From the NCBI RefSeq assembly GCF_001766415.1, contig NZ_MKXO01000002.1, forward strand, positions 248,001 to 312,000: 64,000 nucleotides of DNA, in the 5' to 3' direction. Made by a program: the position numbers and the translations under genes. Positions 45,882 to 54,523 of this stretch are shown here, in pieces. The DNA comes from Exiguobacterium aurantiacum. GTDB lineage: Bacteria > Bacillota > Bacilli > Exiguobacteriales > Exiguobacteriaceae. The notes under the pieces were generated by a model. The model was given only the letters and a program-made list of their open reading frames with translations. It did no database searches and had not been told where the DNA came from. Positions within the stretch are counted from its first letter, which is position 1, and the number at the start of each line of letters is the position of its first letter.

Positions 45882-46934
45882 TCAGCCCCACTCGATTCGA
45901 AACTTCGTGCCTGGTCCAACCGAACGAATGAGCGGACGATCCGCTTCGATGACACGTCCGAGCACGTTGACCCGCTTGTCGGCCTGAAGGTCTGTCTTCG
46001 TCACTTGCATTTCGCCAGCATAGCGCCCGTAATCCATGTTGTCAATCGTGATCGTGCCGAGCGGTCGCTGTTTCGCCGCAACCGGTTCGAGCAAGCGGTC
46101 CCCAGGGCGACCATACGCCCGTGATTCGACGGAACGGATGACGTCGCGCGCCGGGTCCATCCGGTTCGTCTGGACGCGGTAGAGCGCCGCCTCGATTGTC
46201 GTATACGCCTCGGCCCGGAGGACGAGCATCCCGTTCTCGTATGACGCGAACTGTTCGACCGTCGCATCCGCTAGTCCCGGGTCACCGATCAAAATGCGGT
46301 CGACACTCCCCGTCAACTCTAAATAAGCAGCGAACGTCGACAGCTGCCGGTGGTCTTCAAGCGTCGGGAGTCGTTCGTATAGCGGTCCGCGGAGCGTCCC
46401 ATCTCCCGGGATGAACGCCTGCACGCTCAACCCTTGTCGTTTCAACCAGTCATTTTTTTCGTCAAACCATTGCCGGTCGAGCCCGGTCTCTGGGCGCGGG
46501 TAGAAGTTGTGCCATGCTTCGACATTGTCCGTCATGAGCCCTTCCTGTTTCATCTCGTCGAGCTCTTCAGCAGTCAACGTGCTCGCGTTCAAGGCGACGG
46601 TCATCCGTTTCGACAGATCGGCGACTTGTTTCGGGGTCACCCCGTAATCGACGCGGAGGCCGGTCACGCCCCAGTCGATGAGCGTATGGGCGTCGTCCCA
46701 CGTCTTCCCGAGTGCGGCGAGCGAAGTCGGGGCGATATCGGCGAACAGTTCCATGTCATGCTGTCGTGCGAGCGTGCCGAGTCGACGCAACCGCTCCGTG
46801 TAGACCGATGGATCGTCTTCCGGGATATGTAGCGATGTGAACAGTGACGTGAAACCGATCTCACGCATGCGTTTCATCCACACCGTGAACGCTTCTGTCA
46901 GCGGTTCGCTCAAGTAAACAGATAATCCTCTCAT
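45882..46934 (-). CDS. mupG: MupG-type 6-phospho-N-acetylmuramidase (DUF871)
   Basis: Cleaves MurNAc-6P-GlcNAc from the imported cell-wall disaccharide, in the cytoplasm. 350 residues: a TIM barrel starting LSVYLSEPLTE with TSLFTSLHIPEDD, then LFADIAP, GLRVDYG and NASTLTAEEL, and a C-terminal cyclophilin-like beta domain (GTITIDNMDYGRYAGE, ADKRVNVLG). Family assignment rests on these DUF871 features. It is the last gene of murQ - murP - mupG, 53 bases after murP. In B. subtilis the orthologue (ybbC/mupG) is in the same operon. Confidence 0.9.
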   Translation of the reverse strand: MRGLSVYLSEPLTEAFTVWMKRMREIGFTSLFTSLHIPEDDPSVYTERLRRLGTLARQHDMELFADIAPTSLAALGKTWDDAHTLIDWGVTGLRVDYGVTPKQVADLSKRMTVALNASTLTAEELDEMKQEGLMTDNVEAWHNFYPRPETGLDRQWFDEKNDWLKRQGLSVQAFIPGDGTLRGPLYERLPTLEDHRQLSTFAAYLELTGSVDRILIGDPGLADATVEQFASYENGMLVLRAEAYTTIEAALYRVQTNRMDPARDVIRSVESRAYGRPGDRLLEPVAAKQRPLGTITIDNMDYGRYAGEMQVTKTDLQADKRVNVLGRVIEADRPLIRSVGPGTKFRIEWG

Positions 46935-46987
46935 ATAAAACAGCCCTCCCTATTCAAAAAGGTGACTCGAAAGAGCCACCTTGGTTG

Positions 46988-48361
46988 TTAAATCCCATCC
47001 GCCATCTCTTCTTTGAAACCGAAGAAATACGTGAAGATGAAGCCAGCCGTATACGAGATGACGAGACCCCCAATATACGTCAAGTACATCCCATTGTCGA
47101 TGAGCGGTGTAAGCGAGAGACCCGAGACCCCGATCCCGAGCGCTGCCGTTTGCATCGACGCTTGGAACGCACCGCCGACCGCGGCTCCCATACAAGCCGT
47201 CAAGAACGGACGACCGAGCGGAAGCGTGACCCCATAAAGAAGTGGTTCGCCGATGCCGAGGAATCCGACGGGGATCGCCCCTTTGATGATGTTGCGGAGA
47301 CGTTGGTTGCGCGTCTTCACGAAAATCGCAAGCGCGGCCCCGACTTGTCCCGCTCCTGCCATCGCAAGGATCGGCAAGAGCGCCGTGTTGCCAACGGTGT
47401 TCAGTAACTCAAGGTGAATCGGCGTCAAACCATGATGCAAGCCGACCATGACGAGCGGCAAGAAGAAGCCAGCGAGGACGGCCCCTGCGACCGGTCCGCC
47501 GATTTCAAGCACGGCATTCAGTCCTTGCATTATGCCGTCTGACAACACGCCCGCGACCGGCATGATCGCATAGAGCGCCGTGAAGCCGACGACGAGCACC
47601 GTAAGCAGCGGCGTAAAGATAATATCAATCGAGACCGGCATGAAGCGGCGGACGTGTTTTTCGATATACGTCATGAGCCAAGCGGCAAAGATGACACCGA
47701 ACAGTCCACCCCTTCCGACGACGAGTGCTTCCCCATAGATGACGATGTCGGCGAGTAACGGGTTGAACAAAATCCCCCCGGCAATCGCTCCGAGCACCGG
47801 CGTCCCCCCGAACTCTTTCGCCGTATTCCACCCGACGAGGATGGCGAGATAGGCGAAGACCGTGCTCCCGAGCACAAGCAGAATTTGCATCCACGTCTCG
47901 GTCCGGTCGACACCAGCGTTGACGGCAAAGTTCGCTGCCCCGTTGATGATCCCTGAAGCGACAAGTCCCGGGATGAGCGGGATGAAGATGTTCCCTAAGC
48001 GACGCAAGAAACGTTTGAACGGTGACTTCTGTTTATCTTTCACTTTTTGACGTTCGATGGCCGCCCGCTCGTCAGGCGTCAAGTTCGCATCGACTGCCTC
48101 TTCTCCGATGGCGAGCCCCGTCTCACGGCTCAAATGATCCGCGACACGGTTGACAGTCCCCGGTCCGACGACGATTTGCAGCGTCTCATCATCGATGACG
48201 CCCATGACGCCGTCGATTTTTTTCAACGCATCGATGTTCACTTTCGTTGGGTCTTTCAACGCCAACCGGACGCGTGTCATACAGTGCGCGAGTTGGCGGA
48301 TGTTATCTTTCCCCCCGACATGCTCGAGTATGGCTTGCGCCAACACCTCTTCTTTCTTCAT
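46988..48361 (-). CDS. murP: PTS N-acetylmuramic acid transporter, EIIBC
   Basis: Uptake with phosphorylation of MurNAc or MurNAc-GlcNAc. 457 residues: EIIB domain at residues 1-85 with the phosphorylated Cys in LAHCMTRVRLALKDP, a linker, and an EIIC domain from about residue 105 with ten spans, including GFLGIGEPLLYGVTLPLGRPF. No EIIA domain, so it must borrow one from another system (crr/glucose type), as in other MurP. It begins 13 bases after murQ. Confidence 0.92.
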   Translation of the reverse strand: MKKEEVLAQAILEHVGGKDNIRQLAHCMTRVRLALKDPTKVNIDALKKIDGVMGVIDDETLQIVVGPGTVNRVADHLSRETGLAIGEEAVDANLTPDERAAIERQKVKDKQKSPFKRFLRRLGNIFIPLIPGLVASGIINGAANFAVNAGVDRTETWMQILLVLGSTVFAYLAILVGWNTAKEFGGTPVLGAIAGGILFNPLLADIVIYGEALVVGRGGLFGVIFAAWLMTYIEKHVRRFMPVSIDIIFTPLLTVLVVGFTALYAIMPVAGVLSDGIMQGLNAVLEIGGPVAGAVLAGFFLPLVMVGLHHGLTPIHLELLNTVGNTALLPILAMAGAGQVGAALAIFVKTRNQRLRNIIKGAIPVGFLGIGEPLLYGVTLPLGRPFLTACMGAAVGGAFQASMQTAALGIGVSGLSLTPLIDNGMYLTYIGGLVISYTAGFIFTYFFGFKEEMADGI

Positions 48362-48374
48362 CTCGTAATCCCCC

Positions 48375-49259
48375 TTAAATCGCGTCGCGGACGAATCCGT
48401 TCGCGCGCTGTAATCGCTCGACTGCCTCCGCGTAAGAGACGTCGGCTAAAATCATGACGATCGCCGTCTTGACGTGGCCGTTCGATGAAGCGAAATAACG
48501 CGCGGCCGTCTGTTCGTCGACCCCTGTCGCTTCCGCAATCATCCGTTTGGCTCGAACTTCCAATTTCTCGTTCGTCGGCTGCACGTCGACCATCAAGTTT
48601 TGATACACTTTGCCCACTCCAATCATCGACGCCGTCGAGATCATGTTGAGGACGAGTTTCTGGGCCGTCCCCGCCTTCAAGCGCGTCGATCCGGTCAATA
48701 CTTCCGGTCCCGTCTCGACCTCGATTTTGAACTCGGCGTGGTCGCTGATTTTTGAGCCTTCGTTGCAAGATAGCGCCGCCGTCGTCGCACCGACTTCACG
48801 CGCGTAATCGAGTCCGCCGATGACGTACGGGGTCCGGCCGCTCGCGGCGATGCCGATGACCGTATCGTCCGGACTCAAGTGAAGCGCTTTCAAATCGTTG
48901 ATTGCCAAATCCATACTATCCTCTGCTCCCTCGACCGCTTTGACGAGCGCGCGTTCGCCCCCGGCAATCAAGCCGACGACCATGTCCGCTGACACGCCGA
49001 ACGTCGGGACACATTCTGCCGCATCTAAAATACCGAGTCGTCCACTCGTCCCCGCACCGATATAGATCAAGCGTCCGCCTCGTTTAAACGATGTGATCGC
49101 TCGTTCTACGACTTGTGCGATGACCGGAAGCTGTTGCTTGATCACGTGAGGCACCGACTGGTCCTCTTCATTCATCACGCCGAGCAGTTCCTCAACCGTC
49201 ATGTCGTCTAGGCGCATCGTCCGTTCGTTCCGTCGTTCCGTAGCCAATTTGTCTAACAT
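48375..49259 (-). CDS. murQ: N-acetylmuramic acid 6-phosphate etherase
   Basis: Removes the lactyl ether of MurNAc-6P, giving GlcNAc-6P and lactate. 294 residues. SIS domain with IYIGAGTSGRLGILDAAECVPTFG, then VIGIAASGRTPYVIGG, and the C-terminal UBA-like part with KRMIAEATGV. The family length is about 300. The ATG at 49259 is 9 bases from AAAGG; the ATG 3 codons before is too close. First gene after the promoter at 49289-49316. Confidence 0.94.
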   Translation of the reverse strand: MLDKLATERRNERTMRLDDMTVEELLGVMNEEDQSVPHVIKQQLPVIAQVVERAITSFKRGGRLIYIGAGTSGRLGILDAAECVPTFGVSADMVVGLIAGGERALVKAVEGAEDSMDLAINDLKALHLSPDDTVIGIAASGRTPYVIGGLDYAREVGATTAALSCNEGSKISDHAEFKIEVETGPEVLTGSTRLKAGTAQKLVLNMISTASMIGVGKVYQNLMVDVQPTNEKLEVRAKRMIAEATGVDEQTAARYFASSNGHVKTAIVMILADVSYAEAVERLQRANGFVRDAI

Positions 49260-49288
49260 CGCCACCATCCTTTCTTCTCTCTAGTTTT

Positions 49289-49349
49289 ATTGTACTAATT
49301 TGAAATTAAAAGTCAAACTTATTTAAAAAAATAAAGAATTATAATTTCA
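49289..49349 (-). promoter_or_regulatory. murQ promoter and candidate MurR operator
   Basis: Minus strand TTGACT (49316-49311), 16 bases, TACAAT (49294-49289). An inverted repeat, TGAAATTA (49301-49308) and TAATTTCA (49342-49349), frames the -35 region and would suit an RpiR-family dimer. The pairing with MurR is inferred. Confidence 0.55.
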
Positions 49350-49372
49350 TAAACGCTCAACTTGAGTGCCAA

Positions 49373-49402
49373 CAAAAAAACTCGGCCGTTTGAGGTCGAG
49401 TT
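49373..49402 (-). terminator. Terminator after murR-GNAT
   Basis: AACTCGACC pairs with GGCCGAGTT (one G-U) around a short loop and is followed by T residues on the minus strand. It separates the murR operon from murQPG. Confidence 0.8.
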
Positions 49403-49406
49403 CGCT

Positions 49407-49865
49407 TCATTCGATGTCTTTTTTCAACACGTGGACGTGGACACCATCCCCTGTGACCGAGTCTTGCTCATACACGTAGCCTTGCCGCTCCCAAAAACGA
49501 CGGGCCCGCACGTTCTTCGGGAGCACACCGAGCCGGAACGTCGTCTGGAACGGACGCATGTGGTCCCGCTCGAGTTGATCGTATACCGTCTGGGCGAGAC
49601 CGGTGCCGTGAAGTTGTTCGTCGACGAGGAGCAGGCCGAGCCAGAGTGAGCCGTCGACCGGGTGACGGCTCAACAAATCCGCCATCGCCACGATCGCCCC
49701 GTCGTCCTCCACGACGAGGCTGACCGTACCTGTCGCCTCGAAGTCAGCCAAATTCTCATCGCGGAACACTTCGAGCGTCTGAGCGTTCAATCCGGCGAAC
49801 GCTTGTTGTCTCATGAGGAAAGCTGCCACTCGTTCGCGGTCTGACGCTTCATATCGGCGAATCAC
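49407..49865 (-). CDS. GNAT acetyltransferase in the mur locus
   Basis: 152 residues from GTG at 49865, which overlaps the murR stop codon (GTGA), so translation is coupled. GNAT motifs are SLVVEDDGAIVAMADLLSR, WLGLLLVDEQLHGTGLAQTVY with the H-G-T-G-L-A loop, and LGVLPKNVRARRFWERQGY. The coupling to murR suggests a job in amino sugar or cell wall recycling, possibly acetylation of glucosamine or muramic acid derivatives; that is only inference. A longer frame runs back into murR and is not used. Confidence 0.82.
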   Translation of the reverse strand: MIRRYEASDRERVAAFLMRQQAFAGLNAQTLEVFRDENLADFEATGTVSLVVEDDGAIVAMADLLSRHPVDGSLWLGLLLVDEQLHGTGLAQTVYDQLERDHMRPFQTTFRLGVLPKNVRARRFWERQGYVYEQDSVTGDGVHVHVLKKDIE

Positions 49866-50710
49866 CGGCGCAGCTTCACCATCTCGTCGCGCGCCTCGGC
49901 GTAACGATCGATCAGCCCTTCGCCTTTTCGGTGCAACAGACCCATGTAGAGCGTGTCGATAATCGTCAATTGTGTCATCCGTGAAGCGATGCTCGCGATC
50001 CGGTAATCTCGTTCGACGGTCGGTGTGCACAGACGGACGTCCGCCTCGCGGTAAAGCGGCGACTTGTCGAGGTCAGTGATGGCGACGACGGTGACGCCTT
50101 TTTTCTTGGCGAACCGGACGAGCTCGAGCACGTCTTTCGTCCGGCCCGACGTGCTGATCGCGACGAAGACGTCGGTCGGCCCGAGATGCGGGATGAGCGA
50201 CAGCATGTAGTGAAAGTCTTGCGACGTCAGAGCGGCGTAGCCGAGTTTCGTGAACTTGTACTGCGCGTCATAGGCGGCCGTCGATGAGCCGCCGACTCCA
50301 TAGAAGATGACCCGGTTTGCGCGAGCGAACGTATCGATCGCGTGTTCGAGTTCGCGTTTGTCCATCGCCTCGGCACATGCCTCGATGGCCATTTTGTTCA
50401 CGTGGATGACTTTTTGGAACGAGTCGTACGGGGTGTCCTTCTGTTGGAGGACGTTAAAGTCGGTCAGCATCGTCTCTGTGATCGCCAAGTCTTTGACGAG
50501 GGCGAGCTTGAACGATTTGAAGCTGTCGATCCCGACGACACGCGCGAAGCGGACGATGCTCGCTTCTGACACGTCGGTCTTTTGGGCGAGTTCTTTCGTC
50601 GTCATATTCGGGACGAGCGTCGAATGGGTCAAGATGTAGTCCGCGATCTTCTTTTCGACGGACGTCATCTCGCCTTGGGCGAGCTCGATTTTTTTCAGTA
50701 AGGATTCCAT
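49862..50710 (-). CDS. murR: RpiR-family transcriptional regulator, MurR-like
   Basis: 282 residues: an N-terminal helix-turn-helix (residues 1-75, with EKKIADYILTH and TTKELAQKTDVSEASIVRFAR), then a SIS sugar-phosphate domain (FYGVGGSSTAAYDAQYKF, AISTSGRTKDVLELV). Proposed repressor of the murQ-murP-mupG genes, with MurNAc-6P as effector, as in E. coli and B. subtilis. The ATG follows AGGGGATGACCTG. It is transcribed before the GNAT gene and ahead of murQ on the same strand. Confidence 0.9.
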   Translation of the reverse strand: MESLLKKIELAQGEMTSVEKKIADYILTHSTLVPNMTTKELAQKTDVSEASIVRFARVVGIDSFKSFKLALVKDLAITETMLTDFNVLQQKDTPYDSFQKVIHVNKMAIEACAEAMDKRELEHAIDTFARANRVIFYGVGGSSTAAYDAQYKFTKLGYAALTSQDFHYMLSLIPHLGPTDVFVAISTSGRTKDVLELVRFAKKKGVTVVAITDLDKSPLYREADVRLCTPTVERDYRIASIASRMTQLTIIDTLYMGLLHRKGEGLIDRYAEARDEMVKLRR

Positions 50711-50786
50711 CAGGTCATCCCCTTCCTGCTACTAGTTGCTGTATTTAATGATAGCGGATTCTTTCCCTACATTCCAACTTGGACAC

Positions 50787-50813
50787 GAAAAAGGCTGAGC
50801 TCGCGCTCAACCT
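50787..50813 (-). terminator. Terminator of the metallopeptidase gene
   Basis: AGGTTGAGC pairs with GCTCAGCCT (G-U allowed) around GCGA, with four to five T following on the minus strand. Confidence 0.8.
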
Positions 50814-50824
50814 GTAGGTGAGAC

Positions 50825-51679
50825 TTACAAGTTTTTTGTATTGAACGTGTCGCCGCCTTGGATCGTTCCATTTTGAAAACCTTTATCAAACCACCGTTTC
50901 CGTTGTTCCGACGTCCCGTGCGTGAACGAGTCCGGCGTGACGTAGCCACGCGCTTGTTTTTGCAACGTGTCGTCCCCGATTTGATGCGCCGCGTTCATCG
51001 CCTCTTCGACATCACCCGCCTCTAAATAGCCCATGCCTTGGGCGTGATGCGCCCAAACACCGGCATAGTAGTCGGCTTGAAGTTCGAACCGTACCAAGTA
51101 CGTGTTGAACTCGGTCTCGCTCATCTCGTTTCGCAGCGGCATGATCTCGTCGGTCGTGCCGAGCAACGTCTGCACGTGGTGTCCGACCTCATGGGCGACG
51201 ACGTACGCCATCGCGAAGTCGCCCGGCGCGTTGAAGCGCTGACTGAGTTCGTCATAGAAACTCAAATCGATATACAGTTTCTGATCGCCCGGGCAATAAA
51301 ACGGTCCGACCGCAGAGCCAGCGATCCCACACGCCGACTCGACTTGTCCTGAGTAGAGGACGAGCGTCGGTTCCCGATACGTCAACCCGTTCTCGGCAAA
51401 GATGTCGGTCCACACTTCTTCGGTGTCACGTAGGACGACCGAGACAAAGTCCGCCATCTCTTCTTCCCGTGCCGAGCCTTGATACGTCTCGGAAGACTGC
51501 GGCTCACCAATTCCGATATTGTTGACGATGTCTCCCGGGTTACCCCCATTCAAAAGCGTGAAGACGATGACTAAAATGAGGCCCAAACCGCCGCCGATTC
51601 CCGCAATCCCTTTCCCCCCAACACTTCGCCCCCGTCGGTCTTCGACATTCTGACTCGCCTGTCTGCCTTTCCATTTCAT
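50825..51679 (-). CDS. Neutral zinc metallopeptidase, YpfJ family
   Basis: 284 residues. A charged N-terminus with R-G-R-S-V-G-G-K-G motif, one membrane span (residues 27-45, GGGLGLILVIVFTLL), then an extracellular domain with the zinc motif HEVGHH (in AYVVAHEVGHHVQTLLG) and an ELQADYYAGVW block supplying the third ligand. CGIAGSAVGPFYCPGDQKLY is typical. Members are KPN_02809-like peptidases of unknown substrate. ATG at 51679 follows AGGAGGAACAATC. Confidence 0.9.
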   Translation of the reverse strand: MKWKGRQASQNVEDRRGRSVGGKGIAGIGGGLGLILVIVFTLLNGGNPGDIVNNIGIGEPQSSETYQGSAREEEMADFVSVVLRDTEEVWTDIFAENGLTYREPTLVLYSGQVESACGIAGSAVGPFYCPGDQKLYIDLSFYDELSQRFNAPGDFAMAYVVAHEVGHHVQTLLGTTDEIMPLRNEMSETEFNTYLVRFELQADYYAGVWAHHAQGMGYLEAGDVEEAMNAAHQIGDDTLQKQARGYVTPDSFTHGTSEQRKRWFDKGFQNGTIQGGDTFNTKNL

Positions 51680-51773
51680 ACGATTGTTCCTCCTACTGCT
51701 AGTCTGTCTTGTTACTTACCCGGATTCATCTCGTTTCGCACCTACTTTTTCATATTTTCCCATCGTATTCGGT

Positions 51774-51799
51774 GTTTGAGTACTAACCAAGTAGGAAAC
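51774..51799 (+). promoter_or_regulatory. Sigma-B-like promoter of the VLRF1 gene
   Basis: GTTTGA (51774-51779), 14 bases, GGAAAC (51794-51799) fits the general-stress sigma-B pattern (GTTTAA-N14-GGGTAT/GGGAAT) with two mismatches at the -10. It lies 37 bases before the coding start. Confidence 0.4.
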
Positions 51800-51835
51800 A
51801 GGTTAAGAGAACGTTTACTTTAGGGAGGAATTAAG

Positions 51836-52615
51836 ATGGGATTAGCAAGCGACTTGAAACAATTGCGTCAGATTGAATGCAAGGACAAGTGTGTGCTATC
51901 GGTCTACCTTAATACAGGACCTAACCAACAAGGCGACTGGTCAATCCACTTGAAGAACGGCTTGAAGCGGATCGGTGAATATTTAGAGGCGTCCGGTGAC
52001 GAGACGCAACTGAAGAACTTCAAAAAAGTACGTAAGCAAGTCGATCAGGAACTCGGCAAACACCGGAACGACTTGGCGCGAAGCCTAATCATTTTTGCTT
52101 CGGAAGAAAACGATTTATTTGAAACATACTACCTTCAACACGATGTCGAGACGTCGTTCCACTGGGAAACGAAGCCAGTACTTGAACCACTCGAGGCGTT
52201 ACAACAAAAATTTCCGTCCACCGGTATTATTTTGACGAACCTCGACCACGTGACGGTACTCGATACCTCACTCGGGCACATCGATGCGACGTTCGAATTC
52301 GCGTTCGACCCTGAGACCGAGGAGTGGGTTCGGTTTGAAGGGACGGCTTCGGGTGACCGTATGGCGTCGAGCAGCTCGCAAGTCGATAAATTCGATCGTC
52401 GACTTGCCGAAAATCTCGGTCGGTTCTACCGTGACCTCGCCCAAACCGTCGAACAGATGAAAGGTGCACACGACTGGGAAGCGCTTGTCGTCATCGGAGA
52501 AGCCGAGCTGTCCAACTCGTTCCGTGACGAGTTACGGACGAAACCAGAGCGCGTCGTGCACAAAAACTTGTCGAAATCGAGTGCGCCTCACATCATCGAG
52601 GCTGCATTCCATTGA
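51836..52615 (+). CDS. VLRF1-type aeRF1-like protein
   Basis: 259 residues related to the eRF1 core (VLRF1/baeRF group), a family linked to ribosome rescue. Start KCVLSVYLNTGPNQQGDWS and later TGIILTNLDHVTVLDTSLGHI are the characteristic first-domain pieces. The usual GGQ motif of release factors is not seen. Cytoplasmic, no signal peptide. ATG follows TAGGGAGGAATTAAG. Possible stress control by the promoter upstream. Confidence 0.72.
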   Translation: MGLASDLKQLRQIECKDKCVLSVYLNTGPNQQGDWSIHLKNGLKRIGEYLEASGDETQLKNFKKVRKQVDQELGKHRNDLARSLIIFASEENDLFETYYLQHDVETSFHWETKPVLEPLEALQQKFPSTGIILTNLDHVTVLDTSLGHIDATFEFAFDPETEEWVRFEGTASGDRMASSSSQVDKFDRRLAENLGRFYRDLAQTVEQMKGAHDWEALVVIGEAELSNSFRDELRTKPERVVHKNLSKSSAPHIIEAAFH

Positions 52616-52681
52616 TTTTTCGCTTTCCTCTCGACTAGTGATTCTCTAAAATAGAAGAGAACTAGAAAAGGAGGAAATAAT

Positions 52682-52870
52682 ATGCCATACGTTACCGTAA
52701 AAATGCTCCCGGGCCGTACTGTTGAACAGAAACGTGCCTTGATCGAGAAAGTGACGGACGCCGTCTCAGAGACGACGAACGCACCGAAAGAAAACATCAC
52801 CGTCTTCATCGAAGAGATGGACGCGACGAACTACGGTCAAGCCGGTGTCATGCACGCCGACAAAAAATAA
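52682..52870 (+). CDS. 4-oxalocrotonate tautomerase-like protein
   Basis: 62 residues, catalytic Pro-1 after removal of Met (MPYVTVKMLPG), followed by RTVEQKRALIEKVTDAV and ENITVFIEEM. This is the size and pattern of the 4-OT/YwhB group. The natural substrate in Bacilli is unknown. The ATG follows AAAAGGAGGAAATAAT. It is 66 bases downstream of the VLRF1 gene and may share its transcript. Confidence 0.9.
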   Translation: MPYVTVKMLPGRTVEQKRALIEKVTDAVSETTNAPKENITVFIEEMDATNYGQAGVMHADKK

Positions 52871-52876
52871 CGCCAG

Positions 52877-52914
52877 ACACCCGCGCATCCAGTTGGACGC
52901 GCGGGTGTTTTTTC
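52877..52914. terminator. Terminator between tautomerase and Na/Pi transporter genes
   Basis: ACACCCGCGC pairs with GCGCGGGTGT, loop 12 nt, T6 on the plus strand. Confidence 0.85.
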
Positions 52915-54499
52915 AGTCTTCTGAGTTCACTTCGAACCGCTCGCTCGGGACGGTCGGCTTGATCAAGTGCCGGGTCGCCCGCCAAACGTGATAACCAAGC
53001 CGGTCGAGCCAAAGGAGCGCTTGAACTTTGCGAATCGTCTGCTCCATTTCAAGCTGGTTCGCCGCCGTCTCCTCTAACATCTCGGCCCGATGCGCTTTCC
53101 GGTACTCGGCGAGCTGCTTCGACGCCGTCTTCCATTGTTTCGAATCTTCCGGCGGCGTGTGATGGTTGAGGGCATCGACAAGCTCGAGCTCGTGCAAGAC
53201 GAGCTGACGTGCGACTAAAAAGTCGGTGTCGCGGAGGGCGTCAACGGGATCGACTTCGCGCAGGACGAACAGCCAGCGCTCCAAATGGTCGATCGTATGG
53301 AGCAGTGACAAGTGTTGTCCGTAGTCGTTGCGGCCCTGTCCTTCTTCCAATTGAATCGTGCTCAAAAATACCCGGACGTCCCCGAGCGTCTTCTCGACGA
53401 GCTGCAACTCGTCTTCCCGCTTGCGCGCTTCCGTCAATAACAGTTTCGTCTCGTTTCCGAGATAGCGCTCGATCTCAATCAACGAACGTCTTGCCGCCTC
53501 GAGTGCGACCGTCGGGATCCGCGACATGTTCGGGTCGAGGAAACGGATCAGCTTTTCAGACCGACTCGGCACCCATTTGAGCAACCGCCGGCTGAACGCT
53601 TCGTGAAACGGCAGAAACGTCAACACGCCGAGCAAGTGAAACGACGTATGGAACAACGCGAGCCGCAATAGCTCATTCCAATTCAGCCAGTCGGCCACGC
53701 GATTGACGACACCAAACAAGAGCGGGAACGTCAGCCAGCCAATCAACAAAATCGAACTGTGAACGAGTACGTGTCCGAGCACGATGCGCCGCGCTGATTT
53801 CCATCCTCCGAGCGAGCCGAGCGCGACGACGAGACTCGTTCCGGCACTCTGCCCGAGTACGAGGAATGCAGCCTGCGCGAGCGTCACCGTGTCGGTCGCG
53901 AGCGCCGTCATTGTCAAGACGAGACCGATGCTCGACGATTGCAAGACGACGGTCATGAACAGGCCCGTGCCGAGCAAGGCTAATTGATGAAGCGGTGTGT
54001 CGGTGTCCCAGCCCGAAAACGAGAACGTGACGACTTCCCGCATCGCTTCTTGGAGTGTTCCGATGCCGACAAAAACAAGTCCGAGACTGACGAGTAACAT
54101 CCCAATCCGCTTGACCCGTCGTCCGATCAAGCGGAGCGCCATCCCGACGCCGATGAGCGGCAGTAAGAGCTCCCGAATGTCGACGTTGTAGCCGAGGAGC
54201 GCTACGATCCATCCCGTCGTCGCACTACCAGCGTTCGCCCCGATGACGAGCGTGAGCGCCTGCGTGAACGTCAACAGCCCTGCGCTGACGAAACTGATCG
54301 TCATGAGCGTCGTCACAGTCGAGGACTGGAACAACGCCGTCATCGTCGCACCGAGAAACGCCCCTGCCACCGGTCCTTCCGCCATGCGGTTCAACCGCTC
54401 TCGCAGTCTTTCCCCGGCCAAGCTTTTCAACGTATCGGTCAACAGCATCATCCCTAACAAAAAGATGCCGATTCCGCCGATGAGCGTCCCGATCCCCAT
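52913..54499 (-). CDS. Na/Pi cotransporter family protein, PhoU-like tail
   Basis: 528 residues. The N-terminal 310 residues form the NptA-type membrane domain with two inverted repeats carrying QSS motifs, ATMTALFQSSTVTTLMTIS and VLQSSSIGLVLTM. The C-terminal 200 residues are a helical PhoU-like domain. Sodium-driven phosphate movement is the family assignment. The ATG follows AAAAGGATGTGACACC. It lies 25 bases after the HD hydrolase gene and shares its operon. Confidence 0.9.
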   Translation of the reverse strand: MGIGTLIGGIGIFLLGMMLLTDTLKSLAGERLRERLNRMAEGPVAGAFLGATMTALFQSSTVTTLMTISFVSAGLLTFTQALTLVIGANAGSATTGWIVALLGYNVDIRELLLPLIGVGMALRLIGRRVKRIGMLLVSLGLVFVGIGTLQEAMREVVTFSFSGWDTDTPLHQLALLGTGLFMTVVLQSSSIGLVLTMTALATDTVTLAQAAFLVLGQSAGTSLVVALGSLGGWKSARRIVLGHVLVHSSILLIGWLTFPLLFGVVNRVADWLNWNELLRLALFHTSFHLLGVLTFLPFHEAFSRRLLKWVPSRSEKLIRFLDPNMSRIPTVALEAARRSLIEIERYLGNETKLLLTEARKREDELQLVEKTLGDVRVFLSTIQLEEGQGRNDYGQHLSLLHTIDHLERWLFVLREVDPVDALRDTDFLVARQLVLHELELVDALNHHTPPEDSKQWKTASKQLAEYRKAHRAEMLEETAANQLEMEQTIRKVQALLWLDRLGYHVWRATRHLIKPTVPSERFEVNSED

Positions 54500-54523
54500 G
54501 GTGTCACATCCTTTTCAAGCGAT

